Assembly (NCBI RefSeq): GCF_026130045.1
Contig: NZ_JAIBNX010000056.1
Location: forward strand, 1-39,965
DNA: 39,965 nt
Reading direction: 5' to 3'
DNA from: Micromonospora sp. CPCC 205371
GTDB taxonomy: Bacteria > Actinomycetota > Actinomycetes > Mycobacteriales > Micromonosporaceae
Part shown: positions 1-8,127 of the stretch, piece after piece
How the letters are laid out: each line of letters opens with the position of its first letter
Position numbering within the stretch: position 1 is the stretch's first letter
The notes under the pieces: generated by a model
The model's input: the letters and a program-made list of their open reading frames with translations, nothing else
Told to the model about the DNA's origin: nothing
Database searches by the model: none
Made by a program: the position numbers and the translations under genes

Positions 1-5
1 GCGCC

Positions 6-87
6 GCCGATCAAGGGCAAACGCACGTGGTTCGATCTCAAAACCACGGGCATTTGCCCTTGATCCATGCGATCTTCCTTGATCGGC
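6..87 (+). repeat. 82-bp palindromic element, copy R1
   Basis: The ends are 11-bp terminal inverted repeats, GCCGATCAAGG (6-16) and CCTTGATCGGC (77-87). Inside, a 23-bp stem (arms 10-32 and 42-64, two mismatches, 9-nt loop) is followed by a 12-nt tail (65-76). Similar copies lie at 870-951 (inverted), 17358-17438 and 39888-39965 (inverted, cut by the window edge). R1 is the most diverged copy: its arm reads GGGCAAAC where the others read GGGCGAAT. It lies just past the 3' end of the methyltransferase gene, so it could serve as that gene's terminator. It carries no coding capacity. Confidence 0.85.
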
Positions 88-109
88 GACGGCCGATCGC
101 GGGGTCGCC

Positions 110-739
110 CTACGCTTCGCGGTGGGCGAGGACGAGCGCTTGCTGGACCCTGTCGCGACCGATGCGCTCGCGCACCAGCGTCGCCGCCATCGCGAAGCCG
201 GCGGCGGTCAGTTCCTCCGCGATCCGCTCGGGCCGTAGCCGCTGGAAGTCCAGCGACACGTTGTGGCCGAGTACCTCGGCCACATGCAGCGTCTCGTCGC
301 CGATCTGGAAGGCGAGCAGCAGGGGCGCGCCGGGCGCCAGCGCCCGGTGGAACTCGGCGAACACCGCCGGGCGCTGATCCGGCGCGATGTGGATGATCGA
401 ATACCAGGCCACGAGGCCGGCCAGCTCGGCGTCCGCGACGTCGAGAGCTGTCATCGAACCCTCCTCAAAGCGCAGGTGCGGGTACGTCTTGCGGGCCACC
501 GCCAGCATCCCGGGCGACAGGTCGATGCCGTACGCGTCGAGCCCCAGGTCGTGCAGCAGCGTGGTTACCCGCCCCGGGCCGCACCCGACGTCGGCGACGC
601 GTGCCCCCGATCCCGCCAGCTCGGCGAACGCCGCCAGCATCGCCCGGTCGACGGGCCGGTCGTCGAGTTCGTTCGCGAGGAAGTCCGCGTAGTCGGCGGC
701 GATTGCGTCGTAGGAGGCGCGGGTGGTGTTCTCGATCAC
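110..739 (-). CDS. Class I SAM-dependent methyltransferase
   Basis: A protein of about 209 residues with a class I methyltransferase fold. Motif I is DVGCGPGR (about residues 50-57), followed by the acidic second strand in GLDAYGIDLSPGM and a later hydrophobic strand with LLLAFQ. The N-terminal YDAIAADYADF helix is typical of the ubiE/Methyltransf_25 group. The substrate cannot be told from sequence. I chose the GTG at 739, because AAGG lies about 9 nt upstream and the conserved region starts just after it; a longer frame to 766 exists. The gene is alone on its strand segment and is flanked on both sides by inverted copies of the 82-bp element. Confidence 0.85.
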   Translation of the reverse strand: MIENTTRASYDAIAADYADFLANELDDRPVDRAMLAAFAELAGSGARVADVGCGPGRVTTLLHDLGLDAYGIDLSPGMLAVARKTYPHLRFEEGSMTALDVADAELAGLVAWYSIIHIAPDQRPAVFAEFHRALAPGAPLLLAFQIGDETLHVAEVLGHNVSLDFQRLRPERIAEELTAAGFAMAATLVRERIGRDRVQQALVLAHREA

Positions 740-869
740 GCCGAAGAACCTTAACGGCGCCGGCACGCGCGCGGTAGCACCCGCGACGGCCGCTTGCGGT
801 GCCGCCCGGGCGCGGCGACCTGGCGGGCGGCCGATGGCCGTGATGTGCCTGGGGAAGGCGAGGCGGGTC

Positions 870-951
870 CGCGATCAAGGGACATCGCATCGATCAAGGG
901 CGAATGCACGCGGAAAAGAGATCGAACCACGTGCATTCGCCCTTGATCGGC
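870..951 (-). repeat. 82-bp palindromic element, copy R2 (inverted)
   Basis: A perfect 18-bp stem, ATCAAGGGCGAATGCACG at 893-910 and its complement at 930-947, encloses a 19-nt loop. The terminal repeat at the right is exact (CCTTGATCGGC, 941-951); the left one (870-880) differs in its first two bases. Read on the minus strand, it is nearly identical to R3, including the outer flank CTCTCCCCGCCG. It lies between the penicillin-binding protein gene and the methyltransferase gene, both on the minus strand. Confidence 0.88.
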
Positions 952-1077
952 GGGGAGAGCGCGCCTGCGGCGCGGGGGGGGCCCGCACGGCGTGGGGAGG
1001 GCGCGCACGGCGCGGGCGGGGGCGCGCCCGTGGCGCGGGGGGGGCGCGCCGCGGGGAGAGGCGGGGTGGGGAGTGAG
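952..1077. repeat. G-rich imperfect tandem repeat in the gap 740-1077
   Basis: The 338-nt gap between the methyltransferase and the penicillin-binding protein gene holds copy R2 and then this strongly strand-biased G-rich tract. Runs of four to eight G recur every 20-25 nt (near 973, 995, 1018, 1039, 1055, 1065), separated by GCGC-rich spacers such as CGCACGGCG, so it reads as degenerate tandem units. The plus strand could form G-quadruplexes; on the minus-strand transcript the tract is C-rich. No gene is evident here. Confidence 0.6.
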
Positions 1078-2985
1078 TTAGAGGACGCGGAGGAATTTTT
1101 CGGCCAGAGGGACCGAGCTGGCGGTACTGTCGCCGCCGTTTTCGACGAAGACGGCGAACGCTATGTCGCCCTGCCAGCCTACGAACCACGCGTGCGTGTG
1201 CTCGGGGTTGTTGTCGAACTCGGCGGTGCCGGTCTTGCCGTACACCGCGCCGCCGGGGACGTCCTTGAGCGCGGTCCCCGTGCCTCCGGTCACCACCTCC
1301 CGCATCATCTGGCGGAGCGGCTCGACGGAGGATGCCTTGAGCTGCGGGCCGGCGGGCGCGGTCGACGCGGGTGCCGGGTCGAGGATCAGCTTGGGCTGCT
1401 GCCACTGGCCACGGGCGACCGCGGCGGTTGCGGAGGCCATGGCGAGTGGGCTGACCACGGTGGTGCCCTGCCCGAAGGCGGCGGCTGCGCGTTCGCCCTC
1501 GGAGCCGCCGGTGGAGATTTTGCCGGTGAACGCGTCGATGCCGAGGTCCCATTTTCCTTCGAGGCCGAGTGACCGGCCGGCGTTGCCGAGCCCGTCGTCG
1601 CCGAGCTTCGGAGCCAGCGCCGCGAACGCCGTGTTGCAGGACCTGGCGAAGTCGACCCGGAACGGCACCTTGCCAAGGACCATGTCGTGGGCGTTCTTGA
1701 TCGGTGGACGGCCGGGCACGTTGAGGGTCTTGGGGCAGTCGACGGTGCCGTTCAGGCTGACGGCGCCCGCGTCGAGCAGGCCGAGGGCGGACACCATCTT
1801 GAACGTTGAGCCGGGCGGCACGGAGGCGTTGAACGCGAGGTTGTTGCCGCTGGCGCCGGGGCCGTTGGCGACCGCGAGGATCGAGCCGTCGCTGATCTTC
1901 AGGGCCACGATGGCGGTGTTGCGTGGGTTGCCCTTCAGGGCCGCGTCGGCGGCGTTTTGCACCTTGGGGTCGAGGGTGACCTTGAGCGGGGTGCCGGCCT
2001 TGGGCTCGCTGCGGAACACCTCGGCCACGGTCTCCGGGGGGCCTTCGGACTGGGGGTTCTTGCGAGTGACCACTACCGATTGTCCAGTGGTGCCGCGCAT
2101 CTTCTCGTCGTACCGGCCCTGGAGCCCGCCGTGACCGATGAGGTCGCCGATGACGAACTTGCCGGGGTTCTTGTCCATGTCTTCCTTGAGCACGGGGTCG
2201 ACGGTGCCAAGGAGTGCGCGTGCGAATTCGCGGCTAGGCGCGAGGTATCGCTGCTCTTGCCGGAACACGGTGCCTGGCAGGTCGCGCAGTGACTGCTCGA
2301 TCTTTGCGAACACCTCCTGGCGCAGCGACACCACGTCGACGAAGGCGTCTGGTTTGGCCTTGGCCACCGTGTCGGGGAGGTCCGCCATGCCGACCTCGGT
2401 GTTCACCGACTTGAACAGGCGGTCCAGGTCTTTGATCAGCGCGTCGATCTGCGTGATGTGCTGTGGCTCGACGCCGACGACCATGACGGGTTTCTTCTGG
2501 ACGATCGGCTGCCCGGCCGCGTCGACGATCTCGCCACGGTCGGCGGTGAGCCGGCGGGTCGCGAGCACGTCGCCGGTGGTGAGCTTCTCCTGGATGATCT
2601 TGGGTTCCCAGATCACCTGCCAGGCGTCGTCTTTGCCCTGCCGCAGCCGGAGCGTCGTCGGGTACGTCCAGTGCGCGCCGCCGGGGAGCGTCCAATCGAC
2701 GGTAACGGTGCTGGTGGCGATGTCTTTGGTGACCTTTGGGTCACCTTCGCGCTTGAGCGCCGGCGGGGTCTCGCCCAGTTCGCCGGTGAGCGACTTGATC
2801 TGCTCGGCGATGTCGGTGGCGGGCACCTTCTGGCCGGTCGGGTCGACGAATCCGACCTCGTTGAGCTGGCCGCTCTTCCATCCGGCCAGGAACGCATCGA
2901 CCGCCTTGTCGGGCCCGTCCCCGCCTGAGCAGGCGGTCAGTGTGCCCGCCGCCAGTACTACGCACGCTATCCCCGTGACACGCAT
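1078..2985 (-). CDS. Penicillin-binding protein, transpeptidase lipoprotein
   Basis: A class B penicillin-binding protein of 635 residues that cross-links peptidoglycan at the outer face of the membrane. The N-terminus is a lipoprotein signal (lipobox LTAC, Cys19). Next come an NTF2-like MecA-N-type domain (about 25-140), a PBP dimerisation domain (about 150-310) and the transpeptidase domain. All three catalytic motifs are present: STFK (Ser393, Lys396), SCN (449-451) and KTGT (584-587). The set resembles PBP2a/PbpA-like lipoproteins of actinomycetes, which can have low beta-lactam affinity; that is family knowledge and not shown here. A TACTGT -10-like box 7 nt before the ATG suggests a leaderless transcript. 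Confidence 0.93.
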   Translation of the reverse strand: MRVTGIACVVLAAGTLTACSGGDGPDKAVDAFLAGWKSGQLNEVGFVDPTGQKVPATDIAEQIKSLTGELGETPPALKREGDPKVTKDIATSTVTVDWTLPGGAHWTYPTTLRLRQGKDDAWQVIWEPKIIQEKLTTGDVLATRRLTADRGEIVDAAGQPIVQKKPVMVVGVEPQHITQIDALIKDLDRLFKSVNTEVGMADLPDTVAKAKPDAFVDVVSLRQEVFAKIEQSLRDLPGTVFRQEQRYLAPSREFARALLGTVDPVLKEDMDKNPGKFVIGDLIGHGGLQGRYDEKMRGTTGQSVVVTRKNPQSEGPPETVAEVFRSEPKAGTPLKVTLDPKVQNAADAALKGNPRNTAIVALKISDGSILAVANGPGASGNNLAFNASVPPGSTFKMVSALGLLDAGAVSLNGTVDCPKTLNVPGRPPIKNAHDMVLGKVPFRVDFARSCNTAFAALAPKLGDDGLGNAGRSLGLEGKWDLGIDAFTGKISTGGSEGERAAAAFGQGTTVVSPLAMASATAAVARGQWQQPKLILDPAPASTAPAGPQLKASSVEPLRQMMREVVTGGTGTALKDVPGGAVYGKTGTAEFDNNPEHTHAWFVGWQGDIAFAVFVENGGDSTASSVPLAEKFLRVL

Positions 2986-2992
2986 GGTCTCG

Positions 2993-2998
2993 ACAGTA
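2993..2998 (-). promoter_or_regulatory. Putative -10 box, leaderless promoter of the PBP gene
   Basis: On the minus strand TACTGT ends 7 nt before the ATG at 2985. A transcript starting at the usual distance would begin at or next to the ATG. No Shine-Dalgarno sequence is visible, which fits leaderless translation. Confidence 0.4.
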
Positions 2999-3083
2999 TT
3001 ACGAGCGCTGTGATGTTCTCTGCCCCGCCGATGCCTAGTGCTGGTGAGCCCGGGTACTCAGACTAGGCTGATAGCGAAGCCAG

Positions 3084-3099
3084 CCCACAACGGTGTGGG
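3084..3099 (+). other. Small hairpin in the 5' leader of the glutamate dehydrogenase gene
   Basis: CCCACA (3084-3089) and TGTGGG (3094-3099) form a perfect 6-bp stem with a 4-nt loop. It lies directly before the GAGGGGGGAG ribosome-binding region of the glutamate dehydrogenase gene. It could affect ribosome access, but no further evidence is visible. Confidence 0.35.
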
Positions 3100-3119
3100 T
3101 GAGGGGGGAGTGTGCACCC

Positions 3120-6100
3120 ATGATCGGGCGTCCGGTCAAGGCGTCGAGTCTTCTCGAAGACGCGTTGCCACCTGACGAGGTCGAGGACGCTGAGATCGAG
3201 GAGCCGGTACCGAGTACCGAGCGCCTGGTCGCGCAAGCCGTAGCGCTCGCCGGCGACGACCAGGAGTCGGCCGCTCTCGTCGACCGGTTCTGGCGGTTCG
3301 CGCCCGATGAGGAATTGGTCGGCTACACCGCCGAGGAGATGCTGGCCGCCGCCCGCAGCCACCGCGAGTTGGCAGAGCAGCGGGTGCCTGGCGAGCTGAA
3401 ACTGCGGATCAGCGAGCCCCGCCCAGACGACCACCACACCGTCATCGAGACCGTCACCGACGACATGCCGTTCCTGGTCGACTCTGTGACCGCCCTGCTC
3501 ACCGCCCACCACCTCGATGTGCACCTGCTTGTGCACCCGCTGATCGTGGTGCGCCGCGAGCCGCTGGGCAAGCTCGCCGAGGTGGCCGCCGAGGTCGAGG
3601 CCGACGACGCGATCGTCGGTGACCTGGTCGAGAGCTGGATGCACATCGAGATCGACCCGGTGCGCGACCCGGTCGCCCGCGAGCAGTTGCGCCGCGAGCT
3701 GCAGCGGGTGCTCACCGATGTGCGCGAGGCGGTCGAAGACTGGCCGAAGATGCGCCGCCGCGCGCTCGTCATCGCCGACGAGCTCGCCGCCGCGCGCAAT
3801 ACGCCAGACCGCCCACCGGTGCCGGACAAGGACATCACGGACTCCGTCGACCTGCTGCGCTGGCTCGCCGACGACCACTTCACCTTCCTCGGATACCGCG
3901 AGTACCGGCTGATCGACGGCGGCACCGAGGGTGAAAAGGTGCTCCAGGCGGTGATGGGCACCGGGCTCGGCATCCTCCGGCAGGACCAGACCGCGCCCCG
4001 CGTGCTGTCGTCGATGACGCCGGAGGCGTACGAGAAGGTGCTGGAGAAGCGCCTGCTGATCATCACGAAGGCGAACTCTCGGGCCACCGTGCACCGGTCG
4101 GCGTACCTGGACTACATCGGCATCAAGATGTTCGACGCCGCCGGCGACGTGATCGGCGAGCGGCGGTTCCTCGGGCTGTTCTCCGGCGCGGCGTACCGGA
4201 CGAGCGTGCGCGAGCTGCCGGTGGTCCGGCGCAAGGTCGCCGAGGTGCTCGACCGCTCGGGCCTGTCGCAGCGCAGCCACTCCGGCAAGGACCTGCTCCA
4301 GATCCTGGAGACGTACCCGCGCGACGAGCTCTTCCAGATCAAGACCGACGACCTGTACCGCGCGGTGATCGGCGTGCTGCGTATGGCGGGTCGGCGCCAG
4401 CTCCGCCTCTTCCTGCGACGCGACGGGTACGGCCGGTTCATCTCGTGCCTCATCTACCTGCCTCGTGACCGGTTCACCACGCAAAACAGGCTTCGCATGC
4501 AGGAGATCCTGCTGCGCGAGCTCAACGGTGTGGGCGTCGACTACACGACCCGCGTGACCGAGTCGACGCTGGCGCGGGTGCACTTCATCGTGCGCACCGA
4601 CCCGACCAGCCCGCCCGGTCCGGTCGACGCCGACGCGCTCGCCGAGCAACTCGCCGACGCGACCCGGCTGTGGGAAGACGACTTCCGCCTGGTGCTGGAG
4701 CGCAAGCTCGGCGACGAGCAGGCGAAGACGCTGTACTTGCGGTATGCCGACTCGTATCCCGAGGGGTACAAGGACGAGCACGCGCCGCACGAGGCCGTGA
4801 AGGACCTCGCGAAGCTGGAACTGCTCGATGAGCGTGGCCAGCTCGAAATGCACCTGTTCCACAAGCGGCAAGACGACGCCGACGTCCGGTTCAAGATCTA
4901 CCGGTACGGCGAGCCGATGATGCTCTCGGCGGTACTGCCGGTGCTGCACTCGCTCGGCGTGGAGGCGACCGACGAGCGGCCGTACGAGATGCACCGCCCC
5001 GACGGCACGATCTACCTGTACGACTTCGGGTTGCGGCTGCCGGAGGCGCACCGGGCGCTCGCCGAGGTGCGCCCGCACGTGGAGAACGCGTTCGCGGCGG
5101 CGTGGCGGGGTGAGGCCGAGGTCGACCGGTTCAACGAGTTGGTGCTGCGTGCCGGGCTGACCTGGCGGCAGGTGGTGGTCCTGCGTGCGTACGCCAAGTA
5201 CCTGCGCCAGGCCGGCACGGTCTACTCGCAGGACTACATGGAGTCGACCTTCATCGCGTACCCGGCGATCGCGGCCCTGCTGGTGCGGCTCTTCGAGACG
5301 CGCTTCTCGCCCGGCCAGCCGCCGGCCGACCGGGAGCAGCGCAGCCAGGAGCTGATCGACGAGATCCGCCATCGCCTCGACGACGTGGCGAGCCTCGACC
5401 AGGACCGCATCCTGCGGGCGTACCTGACCGTCATCCAGGCCACGCTGCGCACCAGCTTCTTCCAGCGCGGCAGCGACGGGCGCCCTAAGTCGTACATCGC
5501 GTTCAAGCTCGACCCGCAGGCGATTCCGGACCTGCCGGCGCCCCGCCCGAAGTACGAGATCTTCGTGTACTCGCCTCGCTTCGAGGGCGTACACCTGCGT
5601 TTCGGCGCGGTGGCGCGCGGCGGCCTGCGCTGGTCCGACCGGCGGGAAGACTTCCGCACCGAGGTGCTGGGCCTGGTCAAGGCGCAGATGGTCAAAAACG
5701 CGGTGATCGTGCCGGTGGGGGCCAAGGGCGGTTTCGTCCTGAAGCAGAAGCCAGGCGGGAGCGCGAGGAGTGAGCTTGCGAGCCCCGCAGTCGCGACCAG
5801 TGCAAGCTCAGTCCGCGACGAGGCGGTGACCTGCTACCGATTGTTTATCAGCGCGCTGCTCGACGTCACCGACAACATCGTCGGCGGCAAGGTCGTCCCG
5901 CCGCGTGACGTGGTGCGGCACGACGTCGACGACACGTACCTCGTGGTGGCCGCCGACAAGGGCACCGCCACGTTCTCCGACTACGCCAACGAGATCTCGG
6001 TGGCGCGGGGCTTCTGGATGGGCGACGCGTTCGCCTCCGGCGGCTCGGCGGGCTACGACCACAAGAAGATGGGCATCACCGCGCGCGGCGCGTGGGAGTC

Positions 6101-8066
6101 GGTCAAGCGCCATTTCCGTGACCTCGACCTCGACACCCAGTCGGAGGATTTCACGGTCGTCGGTGTCGGTGACATGTCCGGTGACGTGTTCGGCAACGGC
6201 ATGCTGCTTTCGCAGCACATCCGCCTGGTGGCCGCGTTCGACCACAGGCACATCTTCGTCGACCCGACGCCCGACGCGGCGACGTCCTATGTGGAGCGGC
6301 GGCGCCTCTTCGAACTGCCGCGCTCGTCGTGGGACGACTACGACCGCGCGCTGATCTCGGAGGGCGGTGGCGTGTTTCCGCGTACCGCCAAATCCATCGC
6401 GATAACGCCGCAGATGCGTGCGGCGCTCGGCCTCGATGAGAGCCTCTACGGCGATGTCACCGCGATGTCGCCCGCCGAACTGATGCGCGCGATCCTGCTG
6501 GCCCCGGTCGATCTACTGTGGAACGGCGGCATCGGCACCTACGTCCGGGCGAGCGACGAGTCCAATGCGGACGTCGGCGACAAGGCGAACGACGCGATCC
6601 GTGTCACCGGCGGCCAACTGCGCTGCAAGGTGGTGGGTGAGGGCGGCAACCTGGGCCTGACCCAGCGCGGCCGGATCGAGTTCGCGGCCAAGGGTGGCCA
6701 CATCTACACCGACTTCATCGACAACTCGGCCGGTGTCGACTGCTCCGACCACGAGGTCAACATCAAGATCCTGCTCGGTGGGGCGGTGGCAGACGGCGAG
6801 CTGACCACGCCGGAGCGCGACGCGCTGCTGGCCGAGATGACCGACGAGGTCGGCGACCTGGTCCTGCGCGACAACTACCAGCAGGCGCAGGCGCTCGCGA
6901 ACGCGCGCTCGCAGTCGGCGTCGCTGCTTCCGGTGCACCGCAGGATGCTGGCGGAGCTGGAGCGCTCCGGTGGGCTCGACCGTGGGCTCGAAGCGATGCC
7001 GAGCGACGAGGAGTTGGAGGCGCGCGACGGCGGGCTCACGACGCCGGAGTTCGCGGTGCTGCTGGCGTACGTGAAGATCCTGCTGGAGCGGGAGCTCCTC
7101 GCCGATGCCCTGCCGGACGAAGCCTGGACGACCGAGGTCCTGGTCGACTACTTCCCGACGCCGCTGCGCGACCGGTACGCCGACCGCATGATGGGCCACC
7201 GCTTGCGCCGCGAGATCGTGACGACGCAGCTCGTCAACGAGGTGGTCAACCGCGGTGGCACCTCGTTCGTCTTCCGGGCGATGGAGGAGACCGGCGCGTC
7301 CCCCGCCGACGTGCTGCGCGCCTACGTGGTGGTGCGCGAGATCTTCGGCCTGCGTGACATCTGGGCGGCGGCGGAGGCGCTGGACAACAAGGTGCCGACG
7401 GCGGTGCAGACGATCGTCCACCTGGAGAGCCGGCGCCTGCTCGACCGGGCGGTGCGGTGGCTGGTCACGTCGCGCCGTTCGCCACTCGACGTGCCGGGTG
7501 AGATCCGGCGCCTGCGGCTCGGAGTGTCGGAGCTGCTGCCTCGGCTGGAGGTACTGTTCCGCGGCGCCGAGCGGGAGACGCTGCGGTCGCACGCCAAGGG
7601 CCTTGCGTCGCGAGGGCTGCCGGAGGAACTCGCGGTTCACACGACCCGCATGGTGTACGGCTTCGGCCTGCTCGACGTCGTCGAGACGGCGAACACGATC
7701 GGTCGTGACGTCTCCGAGGTGGCGTCCGTCTACTTCGTACTGTCCGAAGAGTTCCGTGTCGACGAGCTGCTGTCGAAGATTTCGTTGCTGCCCCGCGAAG
7801 ACCGGTGGCAAACGCTGGCCCGGATGGCGCTGCGCTACGACCTGTACGCCGCGCTGGCCGCGCTCACCGCTGAGGTGCTGACGTCGACGCCGCCCGAACT
7901 GCCGCCCGACGAGCGGGTGCGGATGTGGGAGCGCGCCAATGCCGCCACGATCAACCGGACCCGCAACGCGATAGGGGAGTTCGGGGACTCGCGGGCCGAC
8001 CTGGCGGCGCTGTCGGTGCTGTTGCGCCAGATCCGCACGCTCGTCCGCACATCCGCGGCGGTATGA
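3120..8066 (+). CDS. gdh: NAD-specific glutamate dehydrogenase, giant type
   Basis: Oxidises L-glutamate to 2-oxoglutarate and ammonia with NAD in the cytoplasm. The product is about 1648 residues, the size of the large (about 180 kDa) bacterial NAD-GDH family. The N-terminal half is the ACT-like regulatory region. The catalytic core includes GGLRWSDRREDFRTEV (from about 833), LVKAQMVKNAVIVPVGAKGGF, and downstream GGSAGYDHK and GEGGNLGLTQRGRIEFA. The start is the ATG at 3120, preceded by GAGGGGGGAG; a 9-codon extension is possible. Between the conserved KQKP and RDEAVTCY segments the protein has about a dozen more residues than I recall for Streptomyces homologues. This extra stretch is encoded by a palindrome (5769-5808). 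Confidence 0.95.
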   Translation: MIGRPVKASSLLEDALPPDEVEDAEIEEPVPSTERLVAQAVALAGDDQESAALVDRFWRFAPDEELVGYTAEEMLAAARSHRELAEQRVPGELKLRISEPRPDDHHTVIETVTDDMPFLVDSVTALLTAHHLDVHLLVHPLIVVRREPLGKLAEVAAEVEADDAIVGDLVESWMHIEIDPVRDPVAREQLRRELQRVLTDVREAVEDWPKMRRRALVIADELAAARNTPDRPPVPDKDITDSVDLLRWLADDHFTFLGYREYRLIDGGTEGEKVLQAVMGTGLGILRQDQTAPRVLSSMTPEAYEKVLEKRLLIITKANSRATVHRSAYLDYIGIKMFDAAGDVIGERRFLGLFSGAAYRTSVRELPVVRRKVAEVLDRSGLSQRSHSGKDLLQILETYPRDELFQIKTDDLYRAVIGVLRMAGRRQLRLFLRRDGYGRFISCLIYLPRDRFTTQNRLRMQEILLRELNGVGVDYTTRVTESTLARVHFIVRTDPTSPPGPVDADALAEQLADATRLWEDDFRLVLERKLGDEQAKTLYLRYADSYPEGYKDEHAPHEAVKDLAKLELLDERGQLEMHLFHKRQDDADVRFKIYRYGEPMMLSAVLPVLHSLGVEATDERPYEMHRPDGTIYLYDFGLRLPEAHRALAEVRPHVENAFAAAWRGEAEVDRFNELVLRAGLTWRQVVVLRAYAKYLRQAGTVYSQDYMESTFIAYPAIAALLVRLFETRFSPGQPPADREQRSQELIDEIRHRLDDVASLDQDRILRAYLTVIQATLRTSFFQRGSDGRPKSYIAFKLDPQAIPDLPAPRPKYEIFVYSPRFEGVHLRFGAVARGGLRWSDRREDFRTEVLGLVKAQMVKNAVIVPVGAKGGFVLKQKPGGSARSELASPAVATSASSVRDEAVTCYRLFISALLDVTDNIVGGKVVPPRDVVRHDVDDTYLVVAADKGTATFSDYANEISVARGFWMGDAFASGGSAGYDHKKMGITARGAWESVKRHFRDLDLDTQSEDFTVVGVGDMSGDVFGNGMLLSQHIRLVAAFDHRHIFVDPTPDAATSYVERRRLFELPRSSWDDYDRALISEGGGVFPRTAKSIAITPQMRAALGLDESLYGDVTAMSPAELMRAILLAPVDLLWNGGIGTYVRASDESNADVGDKANDAIRVTGGQLRCKVVGEGGNLGLTQRGRIEFAAKGGHIYTDFIDNSAGVDCSDHEVNIKILLGGAVADGELTTPERDALLAEMTDEVGDLVLRDNYQQAQALANARSQSASLLPVHRRMLAELERSGGLDRGLEAMPSDEELEARDGGLTTPEFAVLLAYVKILLERELLADALPDEAWTTEVLVDYFPTPLRDRYADRMMGHRLRREIVTTQLVNEVVNRGGTSFVFRAMEETGASPADVLRAYVVVREIFGLRDIWAAAEALDNKVPTAVQTIVHLESRRLLDRAVRWLVTSRRSPLDVPGEIRRLRLGVSELLPRLEVLFRGAERETLRSHAKGLASRGLPEELAVHTTRMVYGFGLLDVVETANTIGRDVSEVASVYFVLSEEFRVDELLSKISLLPREDRWQTLARMALRYDLYAALAALTAEVLTSTPPELPPDERVRMWERANAATINRTRNAIGEFGDSRADLAALSVLLRQIRTLVRTSAAV
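5759..5812 (+). repeat. Palindromic insert inside the glutamate dehydrogenase coding region
   Basis: TGAGCTTGC (5769-5777) and GCAAGCTCA (5800-5808) form a perfect 9-bp stem around a 22-nt loop. The stretch encodes GSARSELASPAVATSASSV, a low-complexity Ser/Ala peptide in an otherwise highly conserved catalytic region. It keeps the frame. The DNA string resembles a dispersed coding repeat that I recall from Micromonosporaceae genomes; that recollection needs a search. No second copy was seen in this window. Confidence 0.6.
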
Positions 8067-8113
8067 AGGCCGCGTGATCACCGTCACCCCCGACGCAGAG
8101 CCCAGGTCACATG

Positions 8114-8119
8114 TAGGGT
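8114..8119 (+). promoter_or_regulatory. Putative -10 box, leaderless promoter of the GNAT gene
   Basis: TAGGGT ends 8 nt before the ATG at 8128 and no Shine-Dalgarno sequence is present. This is the usual geometry of leaderless genes in actinobacteria. Confidence 0.4.
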
Positions 8120-8127
8120 TCTGATCG

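Noticed and set aside
24-40. GTGGTTCGATCTC in the elements resembles a tRNA T-arm (GGTTCGA)
   Set aside because: No acceptor or anticodon arms can be formed around it, and the loop sequence varies between copies (GGTTGGA in R3).
6-951. Repeats considered as a CRISPR array
   Set aside because: Copies are hundreds to thousands of bases apart, in both orientations, with genes between them; no regular spacers.
3063-5594. A long open frame on the minus strand, over 800 codons, opposite the glutamate dehydrogenase gene
   Set aside because: It is a mirror of a highly conserved gene in GC-rich DNA, has Arg/Val/His-rich low-complexity translation and no recognisable domain; such antisense frames are usual at this GC content.
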